This document shows, in pieces, positions 1 through 10,107 of a stretch of DNA of 20,751 nucleotides; within the stretch, counting starts at the first letter, position 1; each line of letters starts with the position of its first letter. The translations under genes and the position numbers were made by a program. The notes beneath the pieces are model-generated. The model was given only the letters and a program-made list of their open reading frames with translations, was not told the DNA's origin and did not search any database. The stretch lies in the NCBI GenBank assembly GCA_025399215.1, contig MU621384.1, positions 1-20,751 on the forward strand, written 5' to 3'. This stretch comes from Globomyces pollinis-pini (taxonomy: Eukaryota > Chytridiomycota > Chytridiomycetes > Rhizophydiales > Globomycetaceae).

Positions 1-320
1 AAAAACAAACCAAAGCTGGAGTTCGTACCAAAAAGAAGACTAGGAAAGAAACCTTCAATACCTACATCTACAAAGTTCTCAAACAAGTGCATCCAGATAC
101 AGGTATTTCCAACAAAGCCATGTCGATCATGAACTCATTTGTCAATGATATTTTTGAACGAGTTGCTGAAGAAGCTTCACGATTGGCATCTTACAATAAG
201 AGATCTACAATTTCATCACGAGAAATTCAAACTTCGGTTCGATTGATTTTACCTGGAGAACTTGCCAAGCATGCAGTTTCTGAAGGCACCAAGGCTGTCA
301 CCAAATACCAATCCAATTAA
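1..320 (+). CDS. histone H2B (5' end outside window)
   Basis: Core nucleosome histone H2B, which pairs with H2A in the nucleus. The frame is open from the window edge (first full codon at 3), so the start codon and most of the N-terminal tail lie upstream; about 105 residues are visible. The sequence begins with a Lys-rich tail, then the histone fold: the helix around [16 protein letters not shown], the central helix with [20 protein letters not shown], and the C-terminal helix with [20 protein letters not shown]. The lysine in AVTKY matches the conserved H2B ubiquitination site (K123 in yeast numbering). No intron is visible. An AATAAA lies 31 bases after the stop. Identity is certain; only the beginning is missing. 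Confidence 0.97.
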   Translation, partial: KQTKAGVRTKKKTRKETFNTYIYKVLKQVHPDTGISNKAMSIMNSFVNDIFERVAEEASRLASYNKRSTISSREIQTSVRLILPGELAKHAVSEGTKAVTKYQSN

Positions 321-670
321 TATCCTAGATGTGTTTTGAACATTTCTCTTAATAAACAGTTTAATCAAAATATTCGATGCAATCTTAAAAGTACTATTTA
401 CAAGATAGGTCACATTTGAATGAGGATTATAATGTGTTTATTAATTATCCATACGATATCTGTACCTGTTTTTACCTGGTATGTACTTACAACGCGATTA
501 ATGAAACTAAATAGTAAAATAGTAAGAATGCTGTGATAGAATGTAGACTGTTCATCGATTCCCTTGATATCAATCCAAGAATCGTTGAAAATTTGTTCAC
601 TTTACATCCTCCACCTTTTAGCAGTCCACCCCACTCCACTCACTCATTCTCATATACTATTTTATTGATA
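321..670. other. intergenic region between H2B and the RNA methyltransferase gene
   Basis: AT-rich spacer of 350 bases holding the H2B 3' end and the promoter of the next gene. A methionine at 533 is in frame with the downstream gene, but the stretch 533-670 gives no recognisable protein and was left out of the coding region. I see no RNA gene or repeat here. Confidence 0.5.
351..356 (+). terminator. AATAAA polyadenylation signal of H2B
   Basis: A canonical AATAAA hexamer 31 bases after the H2B stop. It suggests a polyadenylated histone message; no stem-loop of the animal histone 3'-end type was seen. Confidence 0.5.
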
Positions 671-1874
671 ATGGAAGTTGATTTACCAAATGGTTTCCCA
701 CCAATCTTTCTGGAATTTTTACAATTGAATGGGATTTCTTTGGAAGAGTACATGTATCCACCATTACCACGATTCATTAGAATTAAAAATCCTTCCTTGG
801 ATGTGATAGAAAGAATTGAATCGGAATTGAAAGTAACTTTAGAGCCTTTAAGTTGGTGTCCTGACTTTTACATGATTGATGGATCCATCAAAATAGGAAA
901 TTCAGAGAGTTTTCGCAGTGGTCAAATATATGGAATGGATGTGACGTCTGGGATTGCTGTTTTAGCATTAGATTTACAGCCAAATGATCAAGTTTTAGAT
1001 ATTTGGTTTGTTTCCCATTTTTTTAACTATCATCTAGTTGTGCACCTGGGACAAAGTTATGTTATATTTCGGATATATTAGGTCCCAACGGTAATGGAAC
1101 TGTGACTGGTGTTGATGTTTCAGAACATCGGTTATCGACTTGTAAAAGTGTAATGCAAAAATACAAGCACAATAGAATTCGGCTGTTTTGCTGTGACGGA
1201 ACTACCTTCGATGTACGACCGCCAACAAGAATTGGAAGTAATATTCTAGTAGTTCCAGAAACAAAGCGAAAACGAGATGACATAGCCTGTAAAGAAACCA
1301 TTGACAAGCTTTCAGACGACAGTCTCATCTATAACATTGATACTTCACTCAACTTCATGAAGCCATTTCATGCTCCAAAGCTATTACGTCCTGATCCACA
1401 ATTGAAGCCTCTCTATCACTTATATAGCAAAGTCCTGGTAGATGCAGAATGTACGCATGATGGTTCTGTAGCACATATGGAAAAGTATCATGTTAATGGT
1501 TGGCAAAACTTTGAGGAGCAATTTATGAATAGAGATCGTTTATCTACTCTGGAAACACTTCAGCGGGCTCTTCTTGTGAATGGTATACTTTTATTTGTTT
1601 AATGATAGGATTTCGGTTACTGAAACCTGGTGGTATACTAGTATATAGTACTTGCAGTTTCTCAAGGAGGCAAAATGAAGATATAATAGCTTGGTTTTTA
1701 CTCAACAATTGTAATGCAACATTAGAGCCCGTCCCTAATGCATCAAATTATCCATTAGCACCAAGTTTAGCACATCTATATCCTTCACTTAACATATCTC
1801 ATGTTTTGAGATTCAGTCCCGTTCATTCAAATACTAGTGGGCTTTTTATTGCTCGTATCAGGAAATCTAAATAA
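671..1874 (+). CDS. NOL1/NOP2/Sun-family RNA (cytosine-5) methyltransferase
   Basis: SAM-dependent methyltransferase that makes m5C in RNA. Model: exons 671-1005, 1038-1582 and 1609-1874 (introns of 32 and 26 nt), giving 381 aa in a continuous frame. Splicing restores the SAM motif I, DICCAPGTK (residues about 110-118), and joins ALLVNG to FRLLKPGG. The region before motif I (SFRSGQIYGMDVTSGIAVL) is typical of the family. Motif IV reads VDAECTHDG, with Cys250, where most members have an APC-type motif. Motif VI, VYSTCSF, carries the catalytic Cys309. There is no PUA domain. The start at 671 was chosen because homology-like sequence begins there; 533 is an alternative. The RNA substrate (tRNA or rRNA) cannot be told from the sequence. 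The gene ends 155 bases before the flippase on the same strand. Confidence 0.88.
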
Positions 1875-2029
1875 ATTATATTTTCACGAATTGGAACAAG
1901 TATTATGTAATCAAATAGATAACTTTTATCGTCAATCGTTGCATTTGAGAATTTTTATATTGACCACATGTTTTCCTTTTACAAGTTTGTTTGTGTTTAT
2001 TTACGCGATTTTTTCATACTTTCTAAATC

Positions 2030-5000
2030 ATGTTTGGGTTGTTTAAGAGTGAAGAACCACTTGAACGATTCCGAACAATATACATTAATGATTCTTCCAA
2101 GAATAGCGAACAAAAATTCCTTCATAACTCTATTTCAACTGGAAAATATCAAGTCTATTCGTTTATTTTCAAATTTCTTGGGGAGCAATTTTCAAAATAT
2201 GCAAACTTGTTCTTCTTATTTATTGCTGTCGTTCAAGTACTATTTAACATTGATACTGATTTTTATTTTTAGCAAATTGGTGATTTATCACCAACAAATC
2301 GTTATGGTACTTTGGTTCCTTTAGTGTTGGTTTTAACAATCTCTGGAGTAAAAGAGATTCTTGAAGATATCAAACGTCACACTCAAGATAAAACAGTCAA
2401 CAATCGCGTAGTTAATACTTTAAATGGACAAACATTTGTACCTAAAAAATGGAGAGAATTGCAAGTCGGAGAAATTGTTCGTATTGACAACTCAAACTAT
2501 TTTCCAGCTGATTTAGTTCTTTTAAGCTCTAGTGAGCCTGATGGTTTATGTTACATTGAAACGAGTAATTTAGATGGGTAAGTGATAGTATAAATAATTG
2601 TTCTAGGGAAACCAATTTAAAAATTCGACAAGCATTGAAAAATACAAGTGAAATTTTGACTCCTGAAAGCGCTGCTAGTTTAGAAGGTAAATGATCAACA
2701 TTATGTTGAATTGAAAGGTGTTGTTCGATGTGAATTGCCAAACAATAGCTTATATACATTTGAAGGAACTCTTCGACTAGGTGCAAAAGAAATACCATTA
2801 AACCCTGATCAAATGCTTCTTCGAGTAAGAAATTGTGTTCTAATTATAGGGTGCGATGTTACGAAACACCAGATGGGTATATGGTTTAGTTATCTTTACT
2901 GGTCATGAAAGTAAATTGATGAAAAATGCGACTGCAACACCAATTAAACAAACTCAGGTGGATTTAATGGTTAATCAACATATTATCTATTTGTTTATGG
3001 TTTTAATCGGAATCGCTGTTTTCTCTGCGTTTGGAACTTTAAATCGTCAATTGTTTGGTCGTTTTGAGCGTGATATTGTATTGATTGATCCACTTACTGC
3101 TTGGGCCAAATTCCCAGGAGATATTGTCACCTATGTTATCTTATTTAATAACTTGATTCCAATGAGGTATGACTATTTGACTTTAAAACATTAGTTTAAT
3201 TGTTACCATGGATATAATCAAATTCTTACTTGGTACGTTAATCGGAACAGATGAAGACTTGTATTATGATGTTAATGATACTCCAGCTACTGCTCGAACA
3301 TCTTCACTTGTAGAAGAATTGGGTCAAATTGATTATGTGTTTTCCGATAAAACTGGAACCCTTACATGCAACATGATGGACTTCCGTATGGTTACCATTG
3401 GGGGAGTTGCATATGCTGAAGTGGTACCTGACAATAAGAAACCTCAAAAAGATTCTGAAGGAAAAGTGACGGTACTTAATAATCAATAACAGTTAGGGTT
3501 GGTATGATTTTAAACGATTGATGGACAATGAAGTTTCAAGTCCTACTTCTAAAGTAATCAAAGAATTTCTTCAATTGCTTGCCGTCTGCCATACTGTTAT
3601 CCCTGAAGAAAGCGAAGATGATCCAAAGAAGATCATTTACCAAGCATCATCTCCTGATGAAGCAGCGTTAGTTAAAGGTGCACAATCGTTGGGTTATGTT
3701 TTTACGGTAATCCTATAAAATAAGTAACAGTATAGACTCGTCGGCCTAGATCAGTGACGTTTAATCGCAAAGGTGAAGATCAAGAATGGGAAATATTACA
3801 AATCAACGAATTCAATTCCACAAGAAAGCGAATGTCTGCATTAGTCAGAGAACCTTCTGGTCGAATCAAACTTTATATCAAAGGAGCGGATACAGTTATT
3901 TTAGAACGACTTGCTAAAGTAAATAACCCTTATGTAGATGCCACATGCGCTCTACTTGAAGTAAATATTTAAGTTTAACTGTAGGAATACGCTTGTGATG
4001 GTTTAAGAACTTTATGTATTGCCTATCGTGATGTGTCTGATGAAGAATATGCGGAATGGTCTGCTATCTATGAAAAAGCTGCCAATACTATCAATAATCG
4101 AGGAGAAGAACTTTCAAAAGCTGCAGAATTAATCGAAAAAGATTTAATTCTATTGGGTGCTACTGCAATTGAAGACAAATTACAAGATGGTGTTGGTGAC
4201 ACTATTCATACATTAGCATCCGCAGGCATTAGAGTGTGGGTTTTGACTGGAGATCGTCAAGAGACTGCCATAAACATTGGATTCTCTTGCAAATTAATCA
4301 CTGATGAAATGTCCATGATAGTCTGCAATGAACCAACTCATTTTGAAACAAAAGAATTTTTGGAAAATAAACTTAATGCGTTACGTACGGGGATGGGGAT
4401 TGTCATGCCAGATGAAAACTCTTTTTGGAATCGTTTGGTAGGGTTAGTATATGGAGTACCTTACATGAACTACTTGCTTCCAAACAAGAAACGAAAAATT
4501 AAAAAGAGTAATGATATGAATTTAGAGGTAAATGATTCAAAGGTACTGATAAATTGTAGCCAATTGCATTAATTATTGATGGTCGATCGTTGGAATTTGC
4601 GTTGGAAGATGATATCAAAATGACATTCTTGGAATTAGCAGTCATGTGCAAAGCCGTTGTATGTTGTCGAGTATCACCACTTCAAAAAGCTTTGGTTGTT
4701 CGACTAGTCAAAAACAATGTGGAATCTGCTGTCACTTTAGCAATTGGTGATGGTGCAAATGATGTTAGTATGATCCAGGCTGCACATGTAGGAGTTGGAA
4801 TTAGTGGTTTGGAAGGACTGCAAGCTGCAAGAGCCGCTGATTTTGCCATTGCACAATTTAGATTCCTAAGAAAGTTGATTCTTGTTCATGGTGGTTGGGC
4901 ATACTCTAGATTATGTAAAATTGTACTTTATTCGTTTTACAAGAACATCACTGTATATCTGATTCAATTTTGGTTTTCTTTTGATAGTGGATTTTCCGGT

Positions 5001-5806
5001 CAAACAATGTTTGAAACTTGGACAGTGTCAATGTACAATATCTGTTTTGCATTCTTTCAACCAATTGCGATTGGGATATTTGATCAGTACGTAACTTCAA
5101 GAATGCTAGATAGATATCCACAATTGTATCGAAGTGGTCAAGTTCGATCATTTTATAATGATTACACCTTCTGGGGTTGGTTGATTAATTCCTTTTTCCA
5201 TTCTTTAATTTTGTATTATGGTTTTGCTGGAGTTTATGGAGAAGGTAACATGGAGCATGATGGTCAGATAGCAAATAACTGGGTATTTGGTGAAATGGTC
5301 TATACTGGTGATTTGATTACTATTACAATTAAGGCTGCTTTATGCGTTGATACTTGGGTCAACTTCACCTTCTTTGCTATTTTCGGTAGCATAGCTCTTT
5401 GGTTTGCATTCTTCCCAGTCTATGTAGCCATTGCACCATTCACAGGACTTGGATGGGAACTCATCGGTGTTAATCAATACGTTTTTGGATCTTATGCTTT
5501 CTGGTTTGCAATTGTGCTAGTACCTATTATCTGTAACCTCCGTGATTTGGCTTGGAAATAGTAAGATTTCATGTTCTAACAAATTTTAGTTTTAGAAGAG
5601 TCTATTACCCTCAAAATTTCCATATTATTCAAGAAATGAACAAGTACAATATTCCCGACTCTACTCCTCGTGCTGAATGGTTCCGTAAACAAGTGCAAAA
5701 GGTCAGATTGGTACAACGTAGCAAACGAAATCGTGGTTTTGCGTTTTCTCAATCTGATGCTGGACAAGAGGCCCATCTTATCAGAATCTATGATACAACT
5801 CGGTAA
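2030..5806 (+). CDS. DRS2: P4-type ATPase, Drs2/ATP8A-like aminophospholipid flippase
   Basis: ATP-driven flippase moving phosphatidylserine or phosphatidylethanolamine to the cytosolic leaflet of Golgi, endosome or plasma membrane, normally with a Cdc50 partner. Exons: 2030-2236, 2273-2577, 2607-2686, 2718-2824, 2850-3166, 3195-3471, 3497-3706, 3736-3960, 3985-4527, 4560-5560, 5590-5806 (ten introns, 24-36 nt), 1162 aa. Visible: the N-terminal helix with [17 protein letters not shown]; a QQ pair in TM1, as in PS-selective Drs2, formed across intron 1; the actuator DGET (170-173); phosphorylated Asp390 in [14 protein letters not shown] and the KGAD nucleotide-binding motif; [20 protein letters not shown] (about 820-830); then the C-terminal transmembrane helices and FAFSQ. 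TM4 carries PMSL (337-340) instead of PISL. About 40 extra residues lie before [11 protein letters not shown] further 28-nt intron (5803-5830) could move the stop to 5849. Confidence 0.95.
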
Positions 5807-5876
5807 CATATTTCAGTGACTAACAAGTAGGCGAAAACCGCGCGGTTAGATTATTTTTTCGACCAGACAACAACTA

Positions 5877-5889
5877 AATAAATAATAAA
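5877..5889 (+). terminator. overlapping AATAAA signals after the flippase gene
   Basis: Two AATAAA hexamers (5877-5882 and 5884-5889) lie in the 264-base gap after the flippase. The rest of the gap has no ORF or RNA gene, only a short GC-rich palindrome (accgcgcggt, 5837-5846). Confidence 0.45.
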
Positions 5890-6070
5890 ATAACTTTATC
5901 TGAAGTATCGCCTCTTACAATCTACCTATGAGAAGGCTGAAACTGTTCCACACAGGATTGATTAAAGTGATACAACAGGGCTAATACTGTGCCACCAATG
6001 TGTATTTAAACTCACTAAAAAAAGCATCTTCAAAAAACTTTACATTTTACAACAAATCAAATAAAACTGA

Positions 6071-6704
6071 ATGGGAAACTTGTTTTCATGTTGTACTAGA
6101 TCAGTAGGTATGTTGGTTATCAATCGATTGATTTTAGTGGATTCAAAGCGAAGGCCTTCATTGACTGGAGGATTGGCTGTATCTCAACATACCTCTAACT
6201 TATATCCTCCTCAGATAGCTGCCAAGCTAGGTGGAGTCAATGATATCACTCTGGGTGAGTTTTTTAGTAATCCTACGTTGAAGGAGAAATATATTATAGT
6301 GGAAGGCATTGCAGAAGGCTCTCATTGGTCAGCTGTAAAAGTAAAAAGAAAGTCGGATAGCAAACAAGTAGATTTATTTATCCACTAACAGTTAGTTGAT
6401 TATAAAGAAAATCATTAAAGCAAAGTTACCCGTCACAGAACAATACTTCCAGTCATGTATCAACAAAAGTGGATGTACTTGTAGCAGATGTCAACCATTT
6501 TTGGAGCGACCACCTTTGGAGTTGATACTGTTAAAATCACAAGATACTGGATTACCAGAATTAGTTGAATATATTGAAGACGAGCAACATTACTACCTTA
6601 TAACTAAATGTCATGGAGTAGCCGTGAAACGGTTAAAGAAGATTTGGACATGGTTTGGATCTGGTAAATGGTCCAACGTTTATTGGGATGAATATTTTGC
6701 ATAG
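6071..6704 (+). CDS. truncated PAS-kinase-like protein kinase N-lobe with N-acylation signal
   Basis: Exons 6071-6367 and 6396-6704 (28-nt intron) give 201 aa. The protein begins MGNLFSCC, which fits an N-myristoylation site (Gly2, Ser6) with two adjacent cysteines suited to palmitoylation, so membrane anchoring is likely. The middle matches a kinase N-lobe: a glycine-loop-like stretch (EGIAEGSHWSAVKVK), a beta-3 lysine in LIIKKI restored exactly by splicing, a C-helix glutamate in LELILLK, and the hinge VEYIEDEQHYYLITKCHG. That hinge resembles yeast Psk1/2 and animal PASK. The protein then diverges and stops; there is no HRD, DFG or C-lobe. It is either a pseudokinase fragment, a decayed gene, or a gene whose 3' part is spliced differently. 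Cys-rich CTCSRC lies between the N-lobe elements. Catalytic activity is not expected from this model. Confidence 0.6.
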
Positions 6705-6739
6705 TTCATCAGGTTAATTATTAATTTGTAAATATCTTG

Positions 6740-6745
6740 AATAAA
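6740..6745 (+). terminator. AATAAA signal after the kinase-like gene
   Basis: AATAAA 36 bases after the stop at 6704 and 42 bases before the next start codon. It supports the gene really ending here rather than continuing into a lost C-lobe. Confidence 0.45.
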
Positions 6746-6786
6746 AACAAAAAACAAAAAAAAATATTTTTTAATTCAACAAACCA

Positions 6787-9183
6787 ATGAATGGATGTTG
6801 GAAGCAACTGAAATACAAAATGAACTGTGATCTCTATCAATGGAATAAAGCATCTTATAAGTCACTAGTCAATTTCAAAATTCATCGGAATTTTATTCAT
6901 ACAAATTCTGATTTATCTGATGAATTCAACAAAGAACTATCAAAATATTCAATGGGTTGGCAATTTGATCAACAGCATTTGAGTAATATCAATAGAACTT
7001 GGAAAATGTTTGATATCATATGTAGAAGCAGTCCAAGTATATTGACTTGGTCTCAGATTGAACAATTAAAATATTTACTACATGCTGGTGGTGGTCCAAA
7101 GCCTTCATTGTATGCTCATTTATTAACTGGACAATTAGATCATCATCTTACGAACGAATCTTTGAAATTCTGAAAGAAAGCTTACAAAACTATCCAGAAA
7201 ATTATAAAATCAGAAATATACTATGCTACTTGGTTGAAAGTTATCTAAAAGAGTTTGATGATCAGATTCAGTTGGCCACGGCACTAGAGTTGGTAGAAAC
7301 ATTAAATAGAGTCAATGCAATCAACCAAAAGATTTTAAACCAAATGTATTTTAACCATATCATTAACATTTAGTTTATTTGCTATTGCAAAGTACTGTTC
7401 CATAGATTCTACCAGACAATGGATCCAAATCATGAAAAGTTTTAAACAGGATGTAAATAATAAGGAGACAACCAATCGGGAAACAAAAGACATGAATATA
7501 GAAGAAGAAGTTTATCGAAATGCATTGATGGTTACTCACATTAAGGATAAAGATTTGCATTCTGCCTTACAGATACTTGGATTAATGAAACATCAGAACA
7601 TATCTCCCAGTGTCCATCATTATACCACACTACTGGATGGTTGCTTACAACTAAACAAGGATATATTTTTGACAGTTTATGAAGATTTCTTAATGCAAGA
7701 CTTACCACATACAATACCCCTCTATACAGTTTTAATTAGATATCATTTATTAAAAGATGATATTGAATCTTGTCACACAATTCTCAATAGAGTCATTAAC
7801 AGCGAACTTGAAATAACAACATGCTTTTTGAACATCATGTTGGAAGGCCTCTTGGAAAAATCGCTCGTTCAAGAAGCTTTGATTTTGTATCAGAGATTCT
7901 CAGAGTTTAATCTCGTACCGGACGTTATAACTTATGGGATACTGATCAAAAATTACACAAAATTAGGTTAGTTACATTTGGTAAATACTAGGTATGGTTC
8001 GGTCCGCGTTTGGTTTATATCGACAAATGAAGAAGTTGAAAATCTTACCATCTTTGAAGTTATGGTCAATATTGATTGAAATGTTTTATGTTGGTAATGA
8101 TATCCATGCCGCTGAGGTATTTATTCCATAATCTTATCTGTTAGGATTGTTTTAAAGAGTTATGCGAGTCAAGAATCTATCAACCGAATAGTATCATTAT
8201 CTCACAAATGATGCTTGGAAGTTTCCAGTCGCGAAATTACTCCAAAGTGTTGAAATATTTAGAATTAGGTAGATTGTATGGTGTCAAAGATACAAGCCAT
8301 ATGAAACAACTGTTATTAATAACAAAAGTGCACTTAAGAAGACCGGAGAATGAATTTTTAGATCTGTATGACGACATCTATACCGAGAGTTATAGTGAAT
8401 ATGTAAGAACAAACATTACACCACCACATTGCCAGGTAAATTAATATCACAGTTTTTTATAAGTAGGAATTCTATGTTCAGTTGATGGATGCATTCTTGA
8501 GCAAACCTTTGTATGGAAAAGTTTGCTTCAGGCTTTATGAAGATCTACAAAAATTGGCAATCGATCCTCAACCATTTTTACCCTATATGTTCACATTTAG
8601 TTGTCGTCACAATACCACACACGAATCACTACAATGGCTCCAGCTGATGAAATCATCAAATCTTCCATTAAACCCGCACTCCTACGAAACACTCTTGATT
8701 CGTTTGGCAGGTATGAATCAATGGACAGATATTATAGAAGTAGTTCAATATCAAATGTCACATGGTAAAGGCAATAGTCCTGTAGCAATTACTGCATTGC
8801 TTTCATCTTATTTAAAGAAACCCCATGAATTTAAAAGTATTCTAAAGGAGTTGGAAACTTTTGGTTGGAATTATAGAGTTTACGCACTATGTATCCAATT
8901 TTACAACAACGAAAATCAGTTTTACCAATGCTGGCAGATTTGGGAAAAGTATGTCAATGAATGTAAAGAAAAGAAAGCTGATGTTGAACTCATCGTGATA
9001 CGAGCCATCCTAACAGCTTGTATCAAATTCGGAAAACCAAAAGCAATTGTAAAAGTATGGAAACAATGTGTTAAACTTCCCCATATACCAAAATCCTTGT
9101 ACGATATCGAAAATTGCCAATCTCCAAATGGAATATCTTCAAAAGAATATATTGGTTTAGCGATTCATAAAAGATTGGATTGA
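6787..9183 (+). CDS. pentatricopeptide repeat (PPR) protein
   Basis: RNA-binding helical-repeat protein, in fungi normally acting in mitochondrial RNA processing or translation. Exons: 6787-7109, 7139-7345, 7374-7966, 7992-8116, 8145-8435, 8467-9183 (introns 29, 28, 25, 28, 31 nt); 751 aa. PPR-type helix pairs are clear in the middle, for example the stretch around ALQILGLMKHQNISPSVHHY, then EALILYQRFSEFNLVPDVIT, then AFGLYRQMKKLKILPSLKLW, each about 35 residues apart with the usual hydrophobic spacing. Looser repeats continue toward the C-terminus (LQWLQLMKSSNLPLNPHSY). The N-terminus is basic and could be a mitochondrial presequence, but this is not certain; Met at 6823 is an alternative start. 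The RNA target is not predictable. Its TGA is directly followed, with no spacer, by the reverse-strand stop of the cyclophilin gene. Confidence 0.88.
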
Positions 9184-9970
9184 TCACACAGCAATTGCAC
9201 CACAATCTGCTATTTTCAAGGGTTTCATTGGATCATCTCTTCTCCCAACTTCAACCAATTGCATTTTCATTAATATTTCTAATTTACTTAACAAATATAA
9301 TCAATACCCATTCCATCTATTAGCTTTCCAAACACTACATGATGTCCATCCAACCAATTTGTCTTTACCGTTGTTATAAAAAATTGTGATCCTATGTTGA
9401 ATGAAATTGTATTTACCATTTGTATCTGGACCACTATTTGCCATTGATAAATAACCTGGTCCAAGATGCTTTAATTTGAAATTCTCATCAGGGAATTTGA
9501 CCCCATAGATGGATTTACCTCCAGTACTGAAATGTAAGTAACAATCTTTTAATGATACCCATCACGATTTGTGAAATCACCACCCTATCGAATGAATATA
9601 CAATCTTTTATACCTGAACCATAAAGTTATTGATAACTCGATGAAAGATTGAATTTTTATAACCAAAACCATTAGATCCAGTCGTTAAATTATAGAAATT
9701 TTCCACAGTCTTTGGTACAATATTACCATATAATCCAATCACTAATCTTCCCAACTTTTCATCACCACTAGTGATATCAAAGTAAACTTGATGAGTGAAA
9801 TCTGTTTCTGACTTTGGTGGAGATGCTTTTTCAGCATGATTCACATTAAAGTCCAATTTCACTTTACTTTCCTCTGCAGATTTATTTGATGGATCTTGCA
9901 TGGCCATGTATCCTAGAGTGCAAATGATCAGTACAATGGCTAACAAGCAGAGTCGTATGGCTGCCTTCAT
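9184..9970 (-). CDS. secretory-pathway cyclophilin (peptidyl-prolyl cis-trans isomerase)
   Basis: Prolyl isomerase of the cyclophilin B / Cpr type, assisting protein folding in the ER or beyond. Exons in reading order: 9970-9614, 9584-9559, 9526-9417, 9391-9308, 9278-9184 (introns 29, 32, 25, 29 nt); 223 aa. Residues about 5-22 form a hydrophobic signal or anchor ([17 protein letters not shown]), followed by a charged linker and the cyclophilin domain from about residue 57. The catalytic and ligand residues are present: FHRV, FMVQGGDF (joined across intron 1), NGSQFFITT (joined across intron 3) and the tryptophan of [11 protein letters not shown] that binds cyclosporin in this family. It ends in ADCGAIAV with no HDEL/KDEL. 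An upstream in-frame Met (10021) would place the signal internally, so 9970 was preferred. Exon 2 is only 26 nt. Confidence 0.93.
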
Positions 9971-10107
9971 CTTTGGTAAAAAAATACTTGAATTTTGACT
10001 AAAACTCACAAATTCAATCAATACAAACGAATGGATTTATTTTTTTAATGGCTACAGAAAACTTTCCTAAAATATTGTCGAAATGTTGAATGATTTTCAT
10101 TGATGTT

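Noticed and set aside
1837..2324. Overlapping small frames between the methyltransferase and the flippase
   Set aside because: They are out-of-frame readings of exon 3 of the methyltransferase, the spacer and exon 1 of the flippase, and have no recognisable protein character.
4543..4559. A 17-nt intron as the primary model in the flippase
   Set aside because: It keeps the frame, but the 32-nt alternative from 4528 has a 5' site (GTAAAT) and length like the other introns. It is kept only as a finding to check.
2030..5806. Flippase as a pseudogene, because its frame is broken about ten times
   Set aside because: Every break is a GT-AG gap of 24-36 nt, splicing restores all conserved motifs, and the total length is divisible by three. 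The gene is intact.
5837..5846. GC-rich palindrome accgcgcggt as a terminator or binding site
   Set aside because: It is ten bases long with no T-run or repeat elsewhere, and would overlap the possible last flippase exon. Too little to call.
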